Of a stretch of 64,000 bases of DNA, positions 45,236 through 57,765 are shown in pieces (the stretch's first letter is position 1; each line of letters starts with the position of its first letter). Below the pieces are notes generated by a model. That model was not told the origin of the DNA and made no database searches. It was given only the letters and a program-made list of their open reading frames with translations. The stretch is from Pipra filicauda. Taxonomy: Eukaryota > Chordata > Aves > Passeriformes > Pipridae. The position numbers and the translations under genes were made by a program. Location of the stretch: contig NW_024104764.1 in assembly GCF_003945595.2 (NCBI RefSeq), positions 159,953 through 223,952 on the forward strand, in the 5' to 3' direction.

Positions 45236-48200
45236 TGTCCCACTTAACTTAAAAACTTTAAAACTTCCAAGAGTGGTCCACGCTTCTTTCAGGTTCCCTG
45301 TCCTTTTCCTCCCCTGGGAATGGCCCAGGTGACCTCTTCCTCCTCCCCTGGAGCTGGCTCCTTGCCTTTCCCAGGAGCTTTCATCTTTCTCATTCCATTT
45401 ACTGTCCAGGAAGGCTCTTATTTGTCGCCTCTTCCCTGAGTTTGGTTTTTGTGCACAGTGACAAGCCCGGCCGTGGAGAGCACAGGTCTGTGGTGAGGGA
45501 CAGAGCCAAGAACAACTGGAACTGGGTGTAATTGAGAACTGTCAGCTTTGCAGCGAAGGAGGGTGTTCAAAGCATGTGGCTTGGGGTAGATCCTTGGATA
45601 ACACTGAGCGGAGAATTGGATCTTGGAGTTCTAAAGAAAGTCAGAATGTCCAAATCCTGAAGTTTTGTTGGCTGGAGCCCAAAGGTGAGATGGCAGGAGG
45701 GCTTTGGGTGGCTTTTCTTCAGAGATGCTGCTGCTGTTCTGCACCATCTGCTGTGGTTGCTGTTTCAGAACAGCTGAAATATTCAAGTCCTGGTGTTTTG
45801 GAGTAATCTGCTTGTTCCAGGTTTCTTGACCTTCCTTCCCTTGGAAGTGGCTGTTTCCTGACGGGTTTGGCTGCAGTGCCCTGGAGGGACCAGCAGTGTC
45901 CTGTGAGGAGGTTTTGGGGGAACAGGAGAGCAGTGCAGAGAGCAGTTTGCCCACCCAGGTGTCAGGAGCACTGGGAAGCTCTGGGCTGGGCTCAGGCAGT
46001 GCAGGGGCATCCAGGAGGAGATTGGAATTTGGGAGATAGGGAGCAAATGCTCACCTCAGCAGTGAACAGCACAGACAGAATAACTGCTGCTGCCCGGCGT
46101 GCCCTGGCTGGATGTACTTTAGGCAGTTTCTGGATGAGCCTGTGGGTGGAATTCACTGTTTCCTTCCCCAAATGTCCTGCCATCCCCTTGGGCCGTTGTA
46201 TCTGCTGGTGTTTGCCAGATATTGGCCTGAGCTGCTCTTAAACTGCAGCTGTTTTTGCAGGTTCCCAGTTACTGCACAGTTGTTCTTACTGTGTTTATTT
46301 TAGTGGTTATAAACTGATTTTTAAAAAGGAGTTGGAACTTGAGCTGGAAAGTCTCCTTTTTCTTCTTCCCTTCATGATTTGGTTGGGAAGCTGCACCAGG
46401 GGAGGCAGCAGCTGATCCCTTCAATATTGCCCCCCTCCTTTTATACTTTGAGTTTTCTGAGCTGTGGTTTTCCAGGGATTTGGAGGTGGTTGTCCTGTAC
46501 CTTGATTTTAGTAGCGGACAGATGGTTGGGGGGGTTGTCTGCTCTTAATCTGGTAAAATTAGGAACTTGGCTAAGGAATAAAAAGCTTGAAGGAGACTTT
46601 TCTCATAACATTTTGAAGGTTTGCATTCAGAGCTATGTGTTTCCTTTTCTTAAAGACACAGAAAGCAAAAAGCTTTTTAATTATTGCAGTTATTTCAAAT
46701 TGCTTTGAGGTTCAGAGTGTCGTTTGGAGCTAGAAGGTGCCACCATTGACCAAAAGAGTTGCAGCATGACTGTCATCCTGCATTTTCCAGGGGCAAAGCA
46801 CCCTGATTCACACAGTGGCTTCAACAACTATGGATTGAAGTGTAGGTGATCTTTATAAAAAGCAATAAGTGGCCTTTGGAAAGATGTAAATTGAAGGAGA
46901 ACCCAGTGTGGTTAACTTGATCCTCTGCTCTCACAGTAATAAATGTGTGTTGCCTGATCTTTGCTTCCTTCTGTTTGTTTCAGAACAGTTACTTTTTCAA
47001 GTTAAACTGAAATAGGTGCTGGAAGTGGTGAATAATCACTTCACTTGGAATATAATCCATGTCTGGGAAGAGCCAAGGGCTCAGTCCTCCTGATCTCCTT
47101 TGTTAGAGACAGGCTAGCTTTTTCCCCCCCTCCCTCCCCTGTTCTGTGTTGAACATTAAACAGTGATTTCTATGCAAGAATTTTAAGAAAAGTCTTTCAA
47201 AGCACTTGAATGACCAACTAGGGGCAGCTGGGAAGGGGTTGCCTGGGAGATGCTGCCGAGAGCAGCTCAGGCAGGGTGTGACAGCCTGGAAGGAAGTGAA
47301 GAAAGGCAGGATGCTGCTCTGATCTTCCCAGCCTCCCTGCTGAGTGCAAGAGCGGTGGTCCTGCTTCTGGGAGCTCGGGGGATGCAAATGTGCCCGAGTG
47401 TGTGAGCACAAGAGCCTGTTCTGCTCTCCACGGTGCTCCTGCTGCAGGAATGAGGTGCAGCTGGCCCTGCACAGCCCAGCTGGGAGCCTGCTCTGGGATC
47501 AGAGGCTGCACTTTGTCCTACACTCTGCAGTGCCAAGGTTTTCACTGGAAAGTGAAAGGTGTTGCCTCCTGGGGATGTCGGAGCGCTGCAGCATCCCCAG
47601 AAACTCGGGTAAAATTCTGTTACATCACTTTAAGCAATCTCAGGGCAAAGTTGGGAGCTTATTGCTTGTTCCCTTCCTCCTCTGCAGAGCTCCTGCTGTA
47701 CTGATTGTTCCTGTCTTCTGGTTCGTGTCCAGGGTCCAAGTGATAATTGTGGGGAAATGCTGAAATACACCTCCAGAAATTAAGAGGATATTCTGTTTTA
47801 CACATTCAGTGTGGTGTTCCATGTGTAATGGATTGCTTTGCTGGATGCTGCTCAACTTGCAGCTCCGAGTTTGTCCTTGCACTGTTCCAGTGCCTGCTTA
47901 AGATGAGTTCTGCTTGGAAATGGGAGTGATTTCAGGCTGTGGAGAATGCAAATAGGATGCTCCAGTTAGGTGTTGGCAAACTGTCCTGTCTGGAGTTGTG
48001 TGGGAGGAGAAATGGTTTCTTGGTTGTGTGACCCCAATGGGGAGAAGAGCAGCTGGGGTTTAACAAACTGCTTAAAATTATATAGGCCCCCAAATTCTCC
48101 AGAGACATCTCTCCTTTCCTAGAAGCTTCCTTTAACAAGCTGATTTCTCAGGCTGATTGCTTGCAGATGAGATCATGCAGTGTGTGTTTTGCAGGGAAAG

Positions 48201-51200
48201 AATCTGAACTTCAACGGGCGAGCCAGAATGTTTTAACACGCAAGTCACATGCCCGGTGTCTTCATGGCACACACAGAACACCAGAGGCTGTGAAACAGCC
48301 CAGTTCAGGGCAGCTTTGTGCTCCAACAGCAGCTTCCTGAATGCAAAGAATACCCAGGGATACTCTCGAGTGCTGGGGCTTGTTGCTTGGACAGCAACAG
48401 GAGATGATGGCAAGGAAGTATTTCATCTTTCCTTAGCTCTGTTTCTCTCCTTAGTGTGTGTGGTGTTGGGATAAGCCCAAGCCAGGGGCATCTGCCTTAA
48501 TTCCTCAGACGTTTTTCTGCTGGCTTCAGCAAAGGAATTTGTGTAGAATTGATGGTGGTTTTTTTCTGTTAATGCATGAGAACATTCTGAGCAGGGAGGA
48601 CTCCATGTAAATGTTCTGCTGCAGAGGATCCCAGCAGTCTCTGGTGCCTCTCAAAAGGGATGCTGGTTTCCATTTCTCATGATGGCAACTGGGTTACTCT
48701 TCCAAAATAATCACAGCCATCATTTAGGAGTGTTGAAAATTAAGCAAAGTTGTTCTGAGGTGGTGTTGGGTGGTGTTCCCAACCTAGGGAGCTTTTCTTG
48801 CCAACAGCTTTAAAATACAACCTGTTCTCACAGGCAAGGTAAGAAGGCACCTTTCTGATGCCAGAGCCTCTTTGTGCCTAAAATCACTTCTTCCAAATCA
48901 AGAAGGCATTAATTATGCAAAAATGGACTGGGGGAGGGAGGAGTTTTCATTGGTTATGAAAATAGGAGCCAAAGAGCCACTTGTTTCCCAATCTCTTAAA
49001 AACAACAACAACAAAAAAGTAAGCAAAATGATGTCTGACTGGATGGGGAAAGTTTCAAATCCCAAACTTTAAATTTATCAACATTTTATGCAACTTGAAG
49101 ACAGGAATGTGTAAGGCAGGATGTGTTAAAACCTCCTACTACTCCACAGCCACGTTCTTCTGCCTGGAGGGAAGTCTCCTTCTGTGGGTCACTCCTGTGG
49201 GCTGGCTTTTTGGAACAAATCCTTGAAAGTAAATCTTAGAGGTGAGCACAGGCTTGGTGTTATTTTGTTTTCCTGTCATTTAAGCATTTGTGCTCTATGG
49301 GAGTTTAGCAGAAGCTCTTTCCAATTTATAACTTCCTACAGGTATTTTACAGAGGTGGAAAGTCAAGCACTCAAAAGTGGGAATCTCCTGTATGCAGGCT
49401 CAGCAAACTTCATTTGGCTTCCTTGTGAGTGTGTAGTACCATGCAAGTAATGACATATACTGAATATCTACTTTCTAAGTCGTATTACTTTATTCCCTAA
49501 GTAAAATAGTTGTGAACATAAGCTGCTTTGGTTCCATGCCCTTACCAGTAATCCCAGGAGCCTCCTCCCCATGGAAAGCACTGGTAGAGCACTTGTTGCT
49601 CTGATGGATGGCAGTGAGGGGGTGTATTTTTTGTAGCAGCTCAACCATTTCATTGTTCACTTGGCTCCTGGATGGGATCCTGCTGGGTCTGTTCACGGGC
49701 TGTCTGTACCCCTGGAGCCTGTTTGAAGGTCATCCTGCCTGGGTGCACATGGGAGGTGATGGTCTGTGCTCTGAAAAGTGCTGCTTAAACCTTGTTTTGT
49801 CCATGAAGCTTCAAGTGTGGAGCTGTTAGAACACCAGCCCACTCAGAACTAATGCTTGCAGAATGCATGACCAAGGAATTAAACTGGGTGGAGTTGTTCC
49901 AAAATTTGGATTTGAGGCCTGTCTGCTCCTAATGCAGCAGCTCTGGGTGTTTGCTTGGAAGTGCTCCCAGCATGGATGATGCTCTCCTGACCTGATCTGA
50001 CTTTTCTTTTTTGATGCTTAGGGTGCTGTGCCCAAATCTGTCTGCAGAGCTCTGCAGTGCAGAGCTCCAGTGCCTGATGAACCTGAAACAAGTCAGCTCC
50101 TGTCAGGAGATGGCACAGAGATGGTGGTGCTGTGGGGGATGGAGGAGGGGCAGACAAACAGAGTAAACAGTTGAGTTTCTTCCCCGGGACTGTCCTGTGT
50201 CCTGAGGCTGCCAGCTGCAGTTTGGAGGCCAGAGGAGCAGGGCGGGGTATTTTCTTCCAACCAGATGAATTTATGCTGTGGAAATGAGAAGTTAGTTCAG
50301 TTTCTCTGGGAATAGCATTTAAGGTGTTAAAACGTCCCACCCATCGGAACGAAGAGCTGCTCAAGAACAAGTCAATACAGAGATGGAGCCTGCAGAGTTT
50401 GCAGCTCTTCTGCCTCCTTGAAGGATGAGAGTCCGGGCATGTTTTTGTTGCATTTATCATTTGGTTGTGGTGTCAGTTCATTTGCATTGCCTTCTTATGG
50501 AGAGCTAAACTAGCCAAGTGTCAGGTTTTGTTGTCCATCTCTATTACTGTTATGTTATTTCACTTGTGCTCGTTTGTTTCTGCCTGTCAAAAGGTAAAAT
50601 AAATTAAATACTGCAGCAGGAATAGCTGGAATACCAGTATTCTCCAACAGGAAGATGTCAGTGCTTTTCAGGCTGTTTTCTGTTCCTCCTGACAAGGTGT
50701 CACATCTTCATGCTGGGTAGTTTGGTCTTCCAGGAATCTTTATCTTTTATTTCTGCATTTATAGTGGAGCTGAGCTGGGGGTGCTGGGGTGTTACTTGGT
50801 GGTGTTTTTGGGATGAGGTGCTGGCCATGTGCACTGTGATTCAGCTGCTCAGGAGAGCAAACCAGCAGAGCTGCCCTGCAGTGAAGCTCCTGCACTGTTT
50901 CCTTGGATGAGGGTCCCAAAGCTGTGAATTCATCTTGTGGACTTTGGTTTTGAGTGCATGTGCTTTGCATTAGTCTGGATTGTGATGGATTTTCTAATAA
51001 CTCAGCTTCCCAAAGTGTCCTTTCTATTTTCCATCAGTTTGATGACTTCCACCTACATATTTAGCTAGAAGCAATCTTATATTTTCTTTTATGTTTTGGG
51101 GCAAACTGGACAGAGCTTTACTTTGAGAAAATGAGCTTTGCTGGCCAGAGTCCTATGCAGATACCATGGTCAGTCCTGGCAGCACTATGGGTGGACATCA

Positions 51201-51837
51201 GGGAGGAACAGCATCAATGGCAGATTCCCTGGTCACAAAAAACCCTCTTCTATCTTGGTGCCTGCTGCTGCTTCCCCATCACCCTCCAGACAGCACCTCA
51301 TGGAGACATGCTGCCTTCTTCCCAAGGCCTGAACCCACCAGTGATGAGTGTGGTTCAGTCTCTGCTATGGCATTTTCTGGCCTCCTCCCAGCACTGGAAG
51401 GACAGCAGAGAGCAGCAGTGCTGCTGAGGCCTCCCCAGAGTAAAGACTTCGAGTGGGAAGTGAATTTTCTGGTCGCTTCTAACGTCTTGGGAACTATTGG
51501 CTGTCTTGCTTTTAACCTGTGTTCTTGGATTATTGCAAGCTATTGTGTTTGAACACATAGCTGAGTTAAATGCCAAGAAGAAATCTCTTCTGGTGGGTGT
51601 TAATTTGTGCAGGAACAGTGTGATATGGTGCCCTGACCCTGCGTGGGACCCGTGCAGCACATTGGGGATCAGATCCTGGTATTCCAGAATTCCTGCCAGT
51701 ACAGAGTTAGCCCTCATTGTGTCAGTGCAGGCATCTTTGCTCACCAAGCTTTTAAATATAATCTGGAAAGATCTCTTCAGAGAAACTCGATGCAGGTCTG
51801 TCGTCTTGGCAGTAATTACTCTGCCTCTTCTCCTTTG

Positions 51838-51985
51838 CTGTCACAGAATGATGGAAACACAGATATCTGGAGGTCTCTGGCCTGACCTCCTGCTTGAAGT
51901 GGGACTGTCTCCAGCATGTGATCTCCTCAGCCATGGCTTTGTCTGGCCAAGCCCTGAACACGTCCGGGGATGGAGCACTGGACCA
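51838..51985 (-). mobile_element. Probable old CR1 fragment, minus orientation
   Basis: The plus strand reads GTCACAGAATGATGGAAACA, GGAGGTCTCTGGCCTGACCT and CCTGCTTGAAGTGGGACTGT, similar in order to reverse-complement CR1 tails, but strongly diverged. Confidence 0.6.
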
Positions 51986-54900
51986 TGACAGATCAGCTTT
52001 TGTTTGCTTTTGCTTGAGAGTTGTACCTAGTGAACCACCCTATAGTGTGGGTTATGCATTTAGGTTGGAATTACCTCATCCTGCAGGTTTAAAAAGTGAA
52101 CTGTTGGGTAATGTCCCAGTAGGGCTAATAATGTAATGTGTAATGTATCCCAGTCCTTCTGTCTTTTCCGTGCTAGTACGGGAAATATGAGCAGACCCTC
52201 GTGCTGTTTGTGCAGGGGAAGGCAGGGATCCCGTTAGGTGGTTTTCCCATGTTTGCACAGGGGATTGCAGGGGAAGCAGTTGCTTGTAGGACATTTGCTG
52301 GAATGAGCTCATGGGTGTTTTCCCTTGGGTGTTATCCCTGGTGTTTGTCAGGAGGTGCAGGATGAGCACCGTGAGCTTCCTTTGCCCGTGTGGGATTGGT
52401 GCTGCTCAGAGTGTGCTCAGGCTGAGGCCACACATGCTCAAAGCACACAGCTGCCTTTTTATCCACCTCCCTCAGCCCCTCACTGTGGGAGGAGAGGGTT
52501 TTCCCCAGATTCTGCTGCAGTCATTTCAGAAACTCCCCCATGAGAGGCCATGAGATGTGCTGGAGCTCACATCTAAGTTGCCCATCACGGTCCTGAGCAT
52601 TAATGGGAGCACAACAGCTCTACATCTGAGGAGTGAACTTCCTTCCCACATGCCACAAGCCTCTGGACACGGTGGGTGCCCAGGGATGGCATGTAGTCAG
52701 GCCAGACCAGAGGCCTGCTGCTGTGCCTGGGCTGGATTTCTTCAGGCAGAACTGCAGATTGCAACACCCTGGTGCTTGTGTCAGCCAGGAGGCCTTGCTT
52801 GGAAGGGAAGTGGCTGAGATGGAAGGAGCTGCTGAGGAGGTGGAAGCTTCCCTAGCCAAGGCCTCTTTGCTAGACTCCAATCTGGCTGCATCCCTGGACT
52901 CTGCATCCCCTCATGTAACAGGGACATTCAGAAATGGTGTGTATGCTTCATGGGCACTGAAAAGGAGAGTTCCTGTGGCTGGTCCTCATCTTCTGCCTGG
53001 AGATTCGTGATTCCTGATCTATCTGCACTGCCTTCTGCTCTGGAGATTCACTTTGTGTTCCTGTTAGAGTGCAAACCAGCCCTGGTGTGAGCTGAGTCTG
53101 GTGTGTGGGGTGAGCAGCAGTGTCCTTGGGCGGATCATGAAATCTCACTTGGAGAGGGGCCCTTTGGTATCCTGTGCATCTGAACTGCTCCTGCCTTTTG
53201 TTTCCATGCCAGAAAGGGCAGCCAAAAGGTCTGGGAGCATGGGCTTCTGTGTGCTCTGGTTATTTGAAGGTGCTGGTCCTTGCTGAAGAATCACAGAAAT
53301 GTGGTGATTAGTGTTGTCAGCTGCTCTCTGTGTGTGCTCCTCCGGCCCCAAGTGCAGGGGTCAGGTTTGGGGTTGTGTGGCCAGAGGGTCCTGGAGCAGC
53401 AGCTGTACGGGGCTACAGGGGTGTCAGCTAGAGGCTGACAGCTCTTTTGTTACCATCAGTACTTCCCTGCACCACTTATTTTTGGTTTTTATGGGGAGCT
53501 GTAATGGCATTGCTGCCACGAGCTGAGCTCTGCCTGTTCCATGGTTCAGATGGATTGGTATCCCTTGCTGGGAAAAGCACATGGCTGGTGCTGAATCTCT
53601 CCCTTCCCACGTGCTGTTCCTCTTCAATGAACCTTAAAGCCAGTGCTTATGGTTTGCTTGGTTTCCTGCTGTTACTTTCCATGTCTCTGGAATAAAATCT
53701 CCAGTGAAAGAAGCTGATTAGCTTTTCTCTGAGCTGAATTTGGAGTTAGTACTCAGACACTGGTCTTCAGATCCCCACAGCTTGTAGTTTTGAGATGTAA
53801 TATGCCAACATAGATTCACCTGGGAAACTTCTGGGAGGGAGGAACAGACACGGGGAAGTATCACTGGGGGTGAGATAGCAGGACTTGGTCCCCAGCAGGC
53901 CCGGGACCTGTGTAGCTCTGCTTGTCAGAACTCCTTACTCCAAAGTCATTACAAGGATGGAGAGCAGAAAGAGCTGCCTTGCTGCAGTGGTGGGGAGGAG
54001 CATGTGAAAGATAATGCTCAGGATGTTAGATACTATCTAGTGCTTCAAGGAGAAAAGTCAGCTTTGAAAGAGGCCTTGTGCCTGCTGAATATATCACCTG
54101 CTTCCAGGGATTAGGTGTCAAAAGCCCAGAGCACAGGTTTTCCAGCTTGTGGGAGTTGAGCCCTTCCTTGACATGGCAGTGATCCTCATCTGCAGCAGGA
54201 CACCAGAGGGTTCTTGGCTCACCATGCAGACAAGAGAGAGGCTGGAGACGTCCTGCTTGGGCTGGTCCTGGTGTCCAGGGAGAGGGAGGGATGTCTGTTT
54301 GCAGATAATGGTTTTCTCTGCCCTTTTTCTCACAGTTGCGTCAGAAAAGATGGGCAGGGAGAGTGTTTACTGGCATGTCCTTGCTGGGCCTCAGTGCCAG
54401 GAGTTCATTCCTTGTCTGGTTGACGTGTTCCCTGGGCCTTTGTCATTACAGCAGCTAAAGCTGAACTGATCTCACTCCCCTGGTTCTGACCTGGGGCTGC
54501 AAGTACCCCCTTCCTTCACTCTCACCACCTTTGAGGCAGCCCATGATGTAGCAGCTGGGACAGTGTTGTTTAAAAGACAGGGCAAATAGGAGGCTGCTGC
54601 TGTTTGGATCTTTCCTGGTAACGTGAAAGCTCTGAGTGGGATTTTTGGGGCTGCAGTTGTGTGGATTTTTTTTGTTCCTCCATTGCCACCTCCTCAGCCA
54701 TTCCCTGATGAGGGAGCTGTGGTGGCAGAGCAGTGCTGAGGCCTCTGCTCCGGTGTCCCAGCAGGACAGAGCAGTTGCCTGAGTGCCCAGAAATAAGCAA
54801 ATTGGCTCAGCTGCAGAATTCCATCTGTTGGGGGCATCTGTCCCGTGGCTGGACCAGAGGTTGTCCTTGTTTTGGTGATTTGGGAAGGGACTGAGGGGCA

Positions 54901-57479
54901 CAGGAGACACCATGCTGCTCTGTGGGCTCTCATCATCTCCCTTTGGAGCAGGAAAAGCTGCTTTGGCATAGAGTGGGAGGCATGTGGAGGGTGAGTGCTC
55001 CCCTGGCATCCATCGTTTTACGGGTTTAAACCACTTGGGAAGGGTGTGTCCCACATCAGGTGTCCGTAATGTCACCACATGCACTGTCCTGTCATCTCTG
55101 AGCCTCCTCCTGTTACCCTGCAGAGCAGCTCTAGTCAGCACCTGGTAAGGGTGGTTTGTCAGAATATCCTGGAGGATGTCACACATGTCTCAGACTTGCC
55201 CTCCCCACTACGCCAAGCCCTGCCCTGCTTCCCTCTTTTCCCAGGTTGATGGCTGGAAGTGGATTTCTCTGCAGTGTCAGAGCTGGGCTGAGCAGATGTT
55301 CAGCTGGGTGGTGGGAGTGAACACTCTCTCACACTGTGGTAAGGACAGGACAGGGCTGGAGGGTGTAAACAGAGCACTTTTACAGCAGCCTTCTGCGTTC
55401 CATCAAAAGTTCCTGGAAAGGTGAAGGAAGCTGGCTTTCACCACCTCTCACTGAAAGAATAAAAAGCTTGAATACTGTGCAGGCCCAGCCTCCTCACTGG
55501 GACTGTCCTGTGCTCTTCACCTCCTGTGTCCCTGTTTGGCCCAAGGCTGCTCAGGTGATGGCCTGGTCCTGTGGGACATGACATGTTGGTGCTCACAGGA
55601 TCACCAGCTCCTGCTGTGGCCTTCCTGGGTGAGGGCAGGTGGAATTCCTGCCATAGCCAGGCTGGGTGGGATGCAGGGAGTGTAAGGACCATGGAGCAGA
55701 GCCACTGTGGAGAGACAGGTGGTGTTATGGAAACAGCCTGTTGTGCTGCTCCTGCTGCAGGAGAGGCCTGGCAGAAGGAGCCTTTAGGTGCTGTTTAATG
55801 AGCATGTTCCTTATTCTCACTCAGACACCTATTCCCATCTCACTGGTGGTAACTGGGGTAGTTCTCTGGCCACGAGGCACAGGTCTTGTCACTGCTACAG
55901 TGGGATTATGTAGCTTTTCCTCTGCAGGAGCCTTGTGCTTGGTACAGAGGAGGGAACCTCTCAGGTGCTCCATGTCTGTCTGGAGCTGTTTGTCTAGTTG
56001 CCTTAGTGCCAACATGATCGTAGGTGTTCATTAATTTATTTCTCCCAGTGCCACCTGGCTTGGGGACAGCAAAAGGCAACTTCCCAATCCCAGTGTGATC
56101 AGCTCACCAGTTCATCACCCACAAATTTCAAATTCCTGCTTTGCTGCTCAGCATAGCAGGTTATTTTTAAGCACTGGGAGAAAAAAAGCCCAACACTGAA
56201 ACCCTTTCAAGGCATTATTTTCTATTTTGTGAGTCCACCTCTTCTCTTCTTAGAACACTTTTGGAACACTTCTGAGATTCATGATGCCATACAGATGCCT
56301 TAAAGCAAATAGTCCTGCATCGGGATAAAAAAGCTTTTGTGTCTAAATTTGTATGTGGAATTTAGTATGTGCTAATGGGTCTTCATCTGTTAATTGGATG
56401 GATCTTTTCCAAGGCCAAACACAGCCTGCTGGAGAAACCATCACGGTGCCAGCCCTGGCCTGAGCTGGTTCTGCTCTTTTGCCTGTGCTGAGGAAAGCTG
56501 TTCTGTGCAAAACCAAAACAGGGTCTGTTGATGTTATTCCTGGTCCTCTGAGAAGATGACTTAGTGGTCACATGTGCTGCTATGAGGTCATTAGGAAGTC
56601 TCTCAAATACACAATTTGAGAAGCAGTGATGCTATTGCAGAAGTATGCTCCCTCTGCGATGAGAGATGCAAAACTCTCCAAAGTACTGCAGTTTGCAATA
56701 GCTCCGAGTGGGATCTGTTATTGTGCATATTTGGGCTCATTCCAGTGGGGGAAAAAAAAAGGCTGTTTTCTGCTTTGCTTTATCCCTCAATTGATTAGTG
56801 GATGTGTACCGTGGGATCAAATTACATCTCAGAGGGCACCCAGCAGGGAGCCTGTTTCTGTGCTGAACTGCTCAAGTGAGGCTGACTGCAAGGTCAGCAG
56901 TTTTCCAGCAGTGTTCTGTGCCTCCACAGCATTGTCCTTCCCCAGGGAAAGGAGTTCCTCAGCTCTGTTTGTGAGTTGGGCCATTGCTCTTCCCAGCGCT
57001 GCGGGGAAATGAGAGCTTTCTCTGGACCCTCGATGGCGCTTCTGTGATCTGCAGCTGCTTTGGTGCTTGTATTGATGTCACTCCTGGACTCCCTGTTCCT
57101 GGATGTCCAGCCTTTCCTTCTGCTACAAACTACCCTGTGTCCTCCAAAGGGAATTGTTTTGGTCCCAGCTCACCCCTGTATCCAGCTTGGTTTGTGTGCA
57201 CCATCACGTTGACCATCCTTGTTTTGGGATGAGAGGCCTTGGAAGGGTGTTTATCCATCTTGGTGATGCCCTCTTGGTGCAGGGCTTGCCAGGCAGGAAG
57301 GGGCCTGATACCTTCCCAAACCTTAGGGATTATCCCATCCCTCTGAGCTGATTGACTCACTCACACATGGGAAAATTACCCCAAGGGGGGGGAGGAAATA
57401 GTCTTCTACAGAGGTGGATTGTGTGGCTGGGATGGGGTGTGGAGGCAGGGAGGAAGATGGGAGCAAGGTTCTCTGTGGT

Positions 57480-57765
57480 GATCAGTGACAGGACCTGAGG
57501 GAATGGCCTGAAGTTGTGTCAGGAGAGGTTTAGGGTGGATCTTAGAAAAAGGTTCTTCCCCCAGAGAGTGGTTGGGCACTGACCAGGCTCCCCAGGGCAG
57601 TGGGCACAGCCCCAAGGCTGCCAGAGCTCCAGGAGAGTTTGGATGATCCTCTGGGGCACAGGGTGTGACCCTTGGGGATGGGCCTGTGCAGGGCTAAGGG
57701 CTAGAACTTGATGATCTTGGTGGGTCCCTTCTAACTTGCCATATTCTGTGATTCTATGTCTTCCA
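57480..57765 (+). mobile_element. CR1 3' region, plus orientation
   Basis: Reads GATCAGTGACAGGACCTGAG, GAAGTTGTGTCAGGAGAGGT, TTCTTCCCCCAGAGAGTGGT, CAGGGTGTGACCCTTGGGGA and the terminal TTCTGTGATTCTATG. It is the most complete copy in the window of the subfamily found at 1.8 and 29.2 kb. Confidence 0.95.
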